Below, in pieces: positions 25,804 to 32,770 of a DNA stretch of 64,000 bases. A program made the position numbers and the translations under genes. This stretch comes from Ilyomonas sp965219515 (GTDB taxonomy: Bacteria; Bacteroidota; Bacteroidia; Chitinophagales; Chitinophagaceae): the NCBI GenBank assembly GCA_965219515.1, contig OZ244776.1:1674001-1738000 (forward strand), written 5' to 3'. Position 1 is the first letter of the stretch, and every line of letters starts with the position of its first letter. The notes beneath the pieces were generated by a model. The model had not been told where the DNA came from. It ran no database searches and was given only the letters and a program-made list of their open reading frames with translations.

Positions 25804-27591
25804 TTATATTTCCTGTAAGGCAACCATTCGTTTAAACCGTTGCGAAAACTCCAACATATCATCAAATGTACCCGAGGCGGTAATTTTGCCCTTTTCAAGT
25901 AAATATATTTTGTCGGCATTTTTGATGGTTGATAACCTGTGGGCAATGATGATGATTGTGTAATTTCCGTGAAGTTTGTCAATATTGGTTCTGACAAATT
26001 TTTCTGTTTCAGAATCCAAAGCTGAGGTTGCTTCATCCAGAATTAATATTTCTGCTTTTTTATACAATTCCCGGGCAATTGATATTCTTTGCCGCTGGCC
26101 GCCGGATATTAATATTCCATTATCGCCTAATGGCGTAAGCTCTTTTTCAGGTAAGCCTTGTATGTATTCGGTAAGCGATACCAGCTCTACAATATCGGTG
26201 AAAAGCTTTAAGTTATCCGGCGTTGGTTCATCCCAAAAAGTAATATTATTAAAGATATTGTCATTGAAGATGACTGACTCTTGTGATATATATCCAATCT
26301 TATTGCGATAGCTGTCCAGGTTGTACTCGTACAGAGAAATACCATCGGCTAATATCTGACCGGCATCAGGAGCAATTAAAGAGGCAATAATATTAGCAAG
26401 CGTGGTTTTACCAGATCCGCTTTCCCCAACCATAGCAATGGTTTGATTCTTAGGTATTCTAATATCAATATCATTGAGCACTTTATGATGTCCGTAAGAA
26501 AATACCACATTTTTAATATGCAACTCTTCCTGTAACGTTTTGAAAGGAATGGAAGTCTGCACTTCCCGTTGAATTTCCATTTCTTCAGATAGGCTGGATA
26601 CCGCATCTATAGCTCCGACATTATTAATAAATTGCTGCCAGTTGTTTTGCAGATCTACTAACAAACTCAACGCCCTGTAAAAAAGCAGCAGGCTTAGTAA
26701 AATAGAACTAAGGGAGGCGCCCATTATGGTTAATTGCAGTTTTATCACAATCAAAACGATGACAATAATGCTGGGCTCTTTTAAACTTTTGGTGATAGAA
26801 TTATAAAAACCAATCTTTTTGTTTAAGGTTTCTGTTTCTATTATCACCTCGCGTAACTTCTTTGCGTACAATTCAAAATAATTGGTTGACTTCAGATATT
26901 TAAAATGGGTAATGGCCTGTATAAGGAAACTATTAAATTTATTTCCTTTCCTCGATAATTCAACCGAAGCCCGCTTTGTAGCAATATAAACTCGTCTGTA
27001 AAAAAAATTAGACAAGGCTGCACCTGTACCTACAAGTATGGCAAATTGATAATTGGCTAAAAATGCCAAAATAATATAGGTAATTAGCATAACGACTGCC
27101 TGAGCGGAGTTGAAATAAAAAAATATGCTTTGATAAAGCCGCTGCATTTCAGTTGTGAAGATGTTCTGTATCTTCCCGGAGTCCAGTTTTAAAAAGCCTT
27201 TGTATCTAAGCTGGCGCAATTGTTTGGCTAAATTAAACCGAAGCTTTTTTATAAAACTTTGGCGTAAATTAACCTGATAGTTCAGTTGTGCAAATTTAAT
27301 GAGTCCTTTTAGCAGGAACATAAAGAACAGGATGAACAAAACCGTATCAATATTTAGTTCCAACCCTAAATTCCCGATAGCATCTGTCAGGTAGTGTAAT
27401 TGCCCGATGGAATTGTTTTTCACAGGTCCGTCGCCAACGGCTTGCAGTAATGGCATAAACATAGCGAGCCCCATGCCATCAAAAAAGCTTACTGCAATAC
27501 ACAGCAGGAAGTTCACAAACAGTTTGTATCCGGTACCTCTGTAAAAGAAAAGGAAGTAACCTGAAAAATTATTTTTAAAAGCGATTTTCAT
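25804..27591 (-). CDS. ABC transporter, fused permease and ATPase (MsbA/PglK-like)
   Basis: 595 residues: about six membrane helices in the first 320, then an ATPase domain with Walker A VGESGSGKTTL (about residue 388), Q-loop ISQES, signature ISGGQRQRIS (about 497), Walker B ILILDEATSALD and H-loop IAHRLSTI. In this locus no Wzx-type flippase was found, so this half-transporter is the best candidate for flipping the lipid-linked oligosaccharide, as PglK does in Campylobacter. Another exported substrate, such as an NRPS product, is possible. Confidence 0.9.
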   Translation of the reverse strand: MKIAFKNNFSGYFLFFYRGTGYKLFVNFLLCIAVSFFDGMGLAMFMPLLQAVGDGPVKNNSIGQLHYLTDAIGNLGLELNIDTVLFILFFMFLLKGLIKFAQLNYQVNLRQSFIKKLRFNLAKQLRQLRYKGFLKLDSGKIQNIFTTEMQRLYQSIFFYFNSAQAVVMLITYIILAFLANYQFAILVGTGAALSNFFYRRVYIATKRASVELSRKGNKFNSFLIQAITHFKYLKSTNYFELYAKKLREVIIETETLNKKIGFYNSITKSLKEPSIIVIVLIVIKLQLTIMGASLSSILLSLLLFYRALSLLVDLQNNWQQFINNVGAIDAVSSLSEEMEIQREVQTSIPFKTLQEELHIKNVVFSYGHHKVLNDIDIRIPKNQTIAMVGESGSGKTTLANIIASLIAPDAGQILADGISLYEYNLDSYRNKIGYISQESVIFNDNIFNNITFWDEPTPDNLKLFTDIVELVSLTEYIQGLPEKELTPLGDNGILISGGQRQRISIARELYKKAEILILDEATSALDSETEKFVRTNIDKLHGNYTIIIIAHRLSTIKNADKIYLLEKGKITASGTFDDMLEFSQRFKRMVALQEI

Positions 27592-27752
27592 ACAGTTAAA
27601 TTGTAGTACATATACTAAAGCATAGTTCTTTGAATTGCCAATTTATTATACAAACAAAGAGTTGACAGAATACAAAACTTCGAACATCATTGTATGCCTT
27701 TCCAATACATAGCGATAACAAAGACGGTTGCAAATTCACCAAATGAATAACG

Positions 27753-28601
27753 TCATTTTTCTATTGCATTTGTAAGCGGTTTCAGTTCTAACCACGCCGA
27801 TAAATCCATTCCTGTCAAATTCTGCATCTCAAGAATTTCCAGCTCCAGCATGTTTACAATTACACGTTGCAGCTTTTCAGAAAGAACTGGTTTTTCTGAA
27901 AAATGCCTGCGCGTTGGCACATACATTTTCCGCCACATGGCAGGAGAAATTTTTTTAACCAGTTTTGGAAACAACTTGCCTTTATACTTGCTCTGCGGTC
28001 GTTCTATCCGGCCGGCGTAAGTTTTATTTGTATGAACCGGCTCTATATTGTCTGGCATATTGTTGTCAATGCCAAGAAAAGAAACAACATCGCTTACAAT
28101 ACGTTCCTGATTTTTGATAAATTCTTCGAAAGAAAGTATTAAAACATTCTCTCTGCCAAACCTTCTTATATAGGGTATAATTTGAGTATAATACCGGCTA
28201 AAATTTATCAGATCGGGATTTTTAAGAACCGCATCTTCTAACGATATATTAATTTGACCAAGCTGATAAATGTGGGCGTAATGAGAGATGGTCCTGGCAA
28301 TTGGATTTCTGATTACATAAAGAAATTTCATGTCATGGTTGTATTCAAATATATCATCCCATATATTTAAATTACCGGACGGATATTTTGTATAGCTGGT
28401 AGATCCCTCACCGTAGATGATGCCTTTCTTCGGAAAATAAGAATGGTACTCATTCAAATTTTGTTTCCAGTTATTTGTACGGCTAAAAAAATGTGGCTCT
28501 TTCGGCTTACTGAAAGAGATATCAGGATGTAAAGACAGAATGGTTGCCAGGCTTGACGTACCGCATTTCATTGCACCCAAAATGATAAAATCAACTTTCA
28601 T
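27753..28601 (-). CDS. Sulfotransferase domain protein (NDST/Sulfotransfer_1-like)
   Basis: 282 residues. DFIILGAMKCGTSSLATILS (PAPS loop) at the N-terminus, KEPHFFSR after the first helix, and KFLYVIRNPIARTISHYAHI as the 3'-phosphate motif. Close in type to the protein encoded at 19670-20551. It lies between the tyrosine autokinase and the ABC exporter genes of the EPS operon. Confidence 0.93.
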   Translation of the reverse strand: MKVDFIILGAMKCGTSSLATILSLHPDISFSKPKEPHFFSRTNNWKQNLNEYHSYFPKKGIIYGEGSTSYTKYPSGNLNIWDDIFEYNHDMKFLYVIRNPIARTISHYAHIYQLGQINISLEDAVLKNPDLINFSRYYTQIIPYIRRFGRENVLILSFEEFIKNQERIVSDVVSFLGIDNNMPDNIEPVHTNKTYAGRIERPQSKYKGKLFPKLVKKISPAMWRKMYVPTRRHFSEKPVLSEKLQRVIVNMLELEILEMQNLTGMDLSAWLELKPLTNAIEK

Positions 28602-28647
28602 AAAAGAACATATTACATTGAAGCGCTATTGATAGCTAAAGGCAGCA

Positions 28648-31047
28648 CTAATTTCCTGCTATACCGGTAAATTTTTTCTTCTTATTAATGTATTTATTTC
28701 CAGAATCCTTATTGTAGTAGTATTTTTTCCCGTTGCTAAAGCCGTATTTTTTTTGAGACTTAACATCATTGAAAAGAATGTACAAATTTTTGATCTTTTC
28801 ATTTTCATAAATGTCCTCAACTATAGACAAATGGCTTTTTAGCGTAACCTTCTGCCTTGCTACGTATAAAGTAACATCAGCATATTTCGATAATATCTGG
28901 GCATCACTCATTACACCTATGGGAGCGGAATCAATGATTATACAGTCAAAATTATTTTTCGCAAAAGCAAACAGATCATCCATCTTCGGATGTAAAAGCA
29001 ATTCATTGGGATTTTGAGAAATGGCGCCAGCGCCAGCTACATATAAGTTTGGATGAATGCCGGAATTCTTAATTATTTTTTCCACATCTGTTTCTGATAA
29101 AAGATAATTGGTAACACCTTCATTATCCGGCAACTGCAAATACTGATGAATGTTGGGGTTTCGCAGGTCAAAATCAATCAAAAGAACCTTTTTATTGGCT
29201 AAAGCAAAAACGTTGGCAAGGTTGAGAGATACAAAAGATTTTCCTTCGTTGCTCATGCCAGAGGTAATCATTATTACACTTTGGTTTTTATTGCGTAAAA
29301 CAGATTGCAGATTGGTTCGCAAAGTTTTAAATTGTTCAGAAATTTCTGAGCGGGATGTATTGGTTACCATCAGATTATTCCCGGAAACATGACCTATTTC
29401 TGCCAACACAGCAATTTGTGTTTTTTTATTTATATCTTCTTTCGTAAGAACTTTTGTATTTAAAACAGAACGGATATAAAATACAATGGCAGGAATAAGA
29501 AGTCCGGCTATAAGAAAGGCGATATAAATAATGAGCTTATTGGGTGCGACAGGTTCGGCAAGAGCTTTAGGCTCATCAATAACGGTGGCTTTAGCCATAT
29601 TTGATGAACGCGAGATGGCAACCTCTTCACGTCTTTGGATCAAAAAAAGATAAAGGGCTTCTTTAATCTTTTGTTCTCTGGCAAGTTCCAGATAGCCCTT
29701 TTCAACGTTTGGCGCTACAAAAATTCTGGCGTTTAAAGAACGGTCGTCACTTGTGAGATGTTTTTTTGTTTCGATGATATTGTTTTGTGAGCTTGATAAA
29801 TTACTAATCATGTCCTTCCTCAAATTAGAGAGCTGCATATCAATATTCTGGAGCAACGGATTGGTATCCGGATAGTTTAGGCTTACTCTGTCTCTTTCTA
29901 TCATAAGCGTGTTATACTTGGCAACAATCTGGGTAAAGTTCGGATCGGCAGTTGCAAGATTAGAAGGAACAATTCTTTTGTTATTGCTTTCATCCCCGAT
30001 ATAATTTTTTAAACTGTGAATAATATCCAGCTGTAAATCCAGTTGCGAGTTTTGCTTGAAATTATCGCTGGAAGTATTAGCGAGTAATTGTGCTTGTGCA
30101 TCGGGACTGATAATCTTATTGTTGCCTTTGTACAAAGCAATCTGATTTTCTATATTACTTAATTCTCCGGTTACTAAACTGAGACGGGTATTTATAAAGC
30201 TAAGAGTGCTATCTGCTATTTGGTTGCGTTGCTCTAAACTGGAGCGCAAGTAGCGTTGAATGAAGTAATTTAATACAAATTCTCCCTTCGATGGCACCTG
30301 AGATGTGATAGATATATCAATAGCATTTGCTTTATCGCTTGGTACCGTTATCGCCAGGTTTTTTTGATATGCCGCAGTAGTATTATCATACGATGTAACC
30401 TGAAAATAAAATTTATTTGCATCTTCCTTGCTAATTTTAATATTGCGGTTTCTATCTATAGAAAAGCTGCAGTTTTTATATGTTACAGTACTTCCATAAT
30501 TAGCAGTCAATACCTTTTTATCTTTGGAATCGTACACGTCGTACGACGCAGAATTTACTTCTTTCCAATGCAAGACAAATGGCTTTACTGTATTTTTTAT
30601 CTCAACAAGATGTACCTGATAAGGTGTTTTTTCAAATGTTTCAATCTTTCTGATTTGTTCTTTCTTGTAATAAGTAACATTAAGCTGCAAATCTTTTACT
30701 ACACTATACATTAAACTACGCGCTTTCAACATTTCTTCTTCATTCTCAACCGTGCTGCTCAAATTAAATGCACCTCCAAGATCTTTAAAAAGCCCTGAGC
30801 CTTGCGACAGAGAAGATCCGGAGCTACTTCCGTTTTGTTCTTCAACCATCATTTCTGTATTAATCTCGTAAACAGGGTTGGAATATCGGATTACTAAAAA
30901 TGCAAGCAGAAGGGATAATATCGTTCCGAAAATGAAGTAATACCACTTGTCCATAATATTTCCGAATACCTTTTTAATATCAAAAGTTTCCGAGTCATCT
31001 TCGTATAAAACTGACTTGTAAGCGCTTCGGTTATTTTCTATTTTCAT
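28648..31047 (-). CDS. Polysaccharide biosynthesis tyrosine autokinase (Wzc-like)
   Basis: 799 residues in the usual Wzc order: N-terminal cytosolic segment, first membrane helix (about residues 34-52), Wzz domain, long periplasmic coiled region with a GNVR-type segment, second membrane helix (about 510-530) and a BY-kinase domain. Kinase motifs: Walker A ITSGMSNEGKSFV (about 590), A' LLIDFDLRNP, Walker B CIIIDSAPIG. The C-terminal tail is tyrosine-rich (KKYGFSNGKKYYYNKDSGNKY), the cluster that is autophosphorylated. It controls chain polymerisation and export with the Wza lipoprotein encoded just upstream (11-bp spacer). No cognate phosphatase (Wzb) is present in the window. Confidence 0.95.
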   Translation of the reverse strand: MKIENNRSAYKSVLYEDDSETFDIKKVFGNIMDKWYYFIFGTILSLLLAFLVIRYSNPVYEINTEMMVEEQNGSSSGSSLSQGSGLFKDLGGAFNLSSTVENEEEMLKARSLMYSVVKDLQLNVTYYKKEQIRKIETFEKTPYQVHLVEIKNTVKPFVLHWKEVNSASYDVYDSKDKKVLTANYGSTVTYKNCSFSIDRNRNIKISKEDANKFYFQVTSYDNTTAAYQKNLAITVPSDKANAIDISITSQVPSKGEFVLNYFIQRYLRSSLEQRNQIADSTLSFINTRLSLVTGELSNIENQIALYKGNNKIISPDAQAQLLANTSSDNFKQNSQLDLQLDIIHSLKNYIGDESNNKRIVPSNLATADPNFTQIVAKYNTLMIERDRVSLNYPDTNPLLQNIDMQLSNLRKDMISNLSSSQNNIIETKKHLTSDDRSLNARIFVAPNVEKGYLELAREQKIKEALYLFLIQRREEVAISRSSNMAKATVIDEPKALAEPVAPNKLIIYIAFLIAGLLIPAIVFYIRSVLNTKVLTKEDINKKTQIAVLAEIGHVSGNNLMVTNTSRSEISEQFKTLRTNLQSVLRNKNQSVIMITSGMSNEGKSFVSLNLANVFALANKKVLLIDFDLRNPNIHQYLQLPDNEGVTNYLLSETDVEKIIKNSGIHPNLYVAGAGAISQNPNELLLHPKMDDLFAFAKNNFDCIIIDSAPIGVMSDAQILSKYADVTLYVARQKVTLKSHLSIVEDIYENEKIKNLYILFNDVKSQKKYGFSNGKKYYYNKDSGNKYINKKKKFTGIAGN

Positions 31048-31058
31048 ACAGTAAATTT

Positions 31059-31883
31059 TTATAGAACTTTAGATCGGAACAGTACAACGAGAACAAACGA
31101 AAGTGTAGTAGCGTAAATGGCTAAATTTCTTGTTCTGTATGCGTCCGTACTTGCCAGTTTTGCTTTGCTTGGTTCTACATATATCAAATCGTTTTCTTTT
31201 AAATAATAATAAGGGGATTGTAAAATGTTTTCAGAATTTAAATCCAGCCTGACTAAATGCTTTTTATTATTTGATGAATCTCTTAACAGAAGCACATTGT
31301 CTTTCTTTCCGAAAACGGTTATGTCTCCCGCTAAACTTAAAGCATCAAAAATGGAAACCTGATCTGTTTGAATCGTGAAACTGCCAGGTTTTGCTACTTC
31401 GCCTAATATTGTAATTTTATGATTCAGAAAGTTGAGGTTGAGAGTAAAACTCTTATAAAAAACAGCGTATTTCCCGCGCAGCACTTCTTTAGCTTCATCA
31501 ATGGTTAAATTAACCAGTTGCACTTCACCTATTAATGGAGCTTCAATGGTTCCGTTTTTGTTTATGGTGTATCCGCTGCCGCTTACAGGAGGGCTGATCT
31601 GTAAGTTTTGTGTTGAATACGAAACAGTTCCCGATACAGGTGACTGATAAATATTGCTCAATTGATCAATTGGAACAACGTTTAAAGATAAGATGTCGCC
31701 GGTTTTAATTTTCGGCACATTGTAAGGTGCAACAATGTTTACAACCGTATCAACCGACCCGGGGACATCCATAAAATATGAAGGCTTATAAGCGGTAGCA
31801 CAGGAACAATAAACTTGTAATGTCATCGCTATAAAAATAAAAATCTCAATTCGCTTCAGATGATGGTAAGTAGTTTTTCGCAT
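31059..31883 (-). CDS. Polysaccharide export lipoprotein (Wza-like, Poly_export/SLBB)
   Basis: About 274 residues from the ATG at 31881-31883 (a TTG two codons upstream is less likely). Signal peptide ends in a lipobox-like VYCSC. The Poly_export domain (VPKIKTGDILSLNVVPID... YTINKNGTIEAPLIGEVQLVNLTIDEA) is followed by an SLBB repeat (ITILGEVAKPGSFTI... SLAGDITVFGKKDNVLLLR). A C-terminal hydrophobic helix (LAIYATTLSFVLVVLF) resembles the outer-membrane helix of Wza. It would form the outer-membrane exit channel for the EPS, together with the Wzc-like kinase. Confidence 0.93.
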   Translation of the reverse strand: MRKTTYHHLKRIEIFIFIAMTLQVYCSCATAYKPSYFMDVPGSVDTVVNIVAPYNVPKIKTGDILSLNVVPIDQLSNIYQSPVSGTVSYSTQNLQISPPVSGSGYTINKNGTIEAPLIGEVQLVNLTIDEAKEVLRGKYAVFYKSFTLNLNFLNHKITILGEVAKPGSFTIQTDQVSIFDALSLAGDITVFGKKDNVLLLRDSSNNKKHLVRLDLNSENILQSPYYYLKENDLIYVEPSKAKLASTDAYRTRNLAIYATTLSFVLVVLFRSKVL

Positions 31884-32063
31884 TAGCAATTATTAAAGAG
31901 TGAAATTAATTCTAGCATTATGTTGCGCAACATTTTTTTTACCCAAAAAAATTTATGACTTCCAGAACGAATTATTTCATTTGTAAAATCTGCATCTGTT
32001 GAACCTGTTTCACGGCCAAAAAATCGCTTTGAACCGGGCAAAATAAAAATACTTATACAATCT

Positions 32064-32699
32064 TTAAAAGGATGCCTGTACGAGTTTTATATCCGAATCT
32101 ATTTCCTGATCACTCGCTATCTGAAGTATGTAGTTGTCATTAATCTTAATCTTTTTTGTAAACCAGATAGTCTCTTCTAATTTTGCTGTGTTTTTCTTAA
32201 TAGCAACTTGCCGCAAACAAAAAAACAATCCTCTTCCATCGGCTTTTAGTACTGCCTCTTTTGCTGTCCAGTAGTAATAAAAGCAATCATTTAAATTGCC
32301 TGATTTTATGATGCTGTTCCATTCTTCATCCAAAAATTGCTCTTTAAAATCGTCAATGGTAACAGGCTTTATTTCTTCTACATCAACCCCGATTTTACTA
32401 TGCAGAGAAAACGCACAAACTGCAATAAAACCAGAATGCGATATACTGAAATCCGGTGCTTGTTCAATGTAGGGACGACCATGGCGAGTGTATTTTAAAT
32501 TCATCAGATTGTATTCTAAACCAAAATCTTTCAATGCTTTTCTCAATAAAAGTTTACCATGCAAACTTGCCTGTTGATCTTCCCATTTACGAAAGCGCGT
32601 TACTTTTTGCATTAGCCCGGGTGGTAACAGATTCAAACACCTTGCAAAATCAAAATCGCTTAATTTTCTGTCATAGTATGAAACATAAATTACAATCAT
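32064..32699 (-). CDS. 4'-phosphopantetheinyl transferase (Sfp type)
   Basis: 211 residues. Motifs in order: DQQASLHGKLLLRKAL, ISHSGFIAVCAFS, the Mg2+/CoA-binding GVDVEEI and the catalytic helix YYYWTAKEAVLKADGRGL. Sfp-type enzymes load the phosphopantetheine arm of CoA onto carrier proteins. The gene lies 71 bp downstream of the NRPS-like gene, which has a PCP domain, so the obvious substrate is Ser574 of that protein. It is followed by the export lipoprotein gene, tying the carrier-protein chemistry to the EPS operon. Confidence 0.93.
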   Translation of the reverse strand: MIVIYVSYYDRKLSDFDFARCLNLLPPGLMQKVTRFRKWEDQQASLHGKLLLRKALKDFGLEYNLMNLKYTRHGRPYIEQAPDFSISHSGFIAVCAFSLHSKIGVDVEEIKPVTIDDFKEQFLDEEWNSIIKSGNLNDCFYYYWTAKEAVLKADGRGLFFCLRQVAIKKNTAKLEETIWFTKKIKINDNYILQIASDQEIDSDIKLVQASF

Positions 32700-32770
32700 C
32701 CATAATTGATACTTAGTATAAAAATTATCCGCATAAAAACTTATGCAACAAGTGCTGTTTAATTCTGGCT

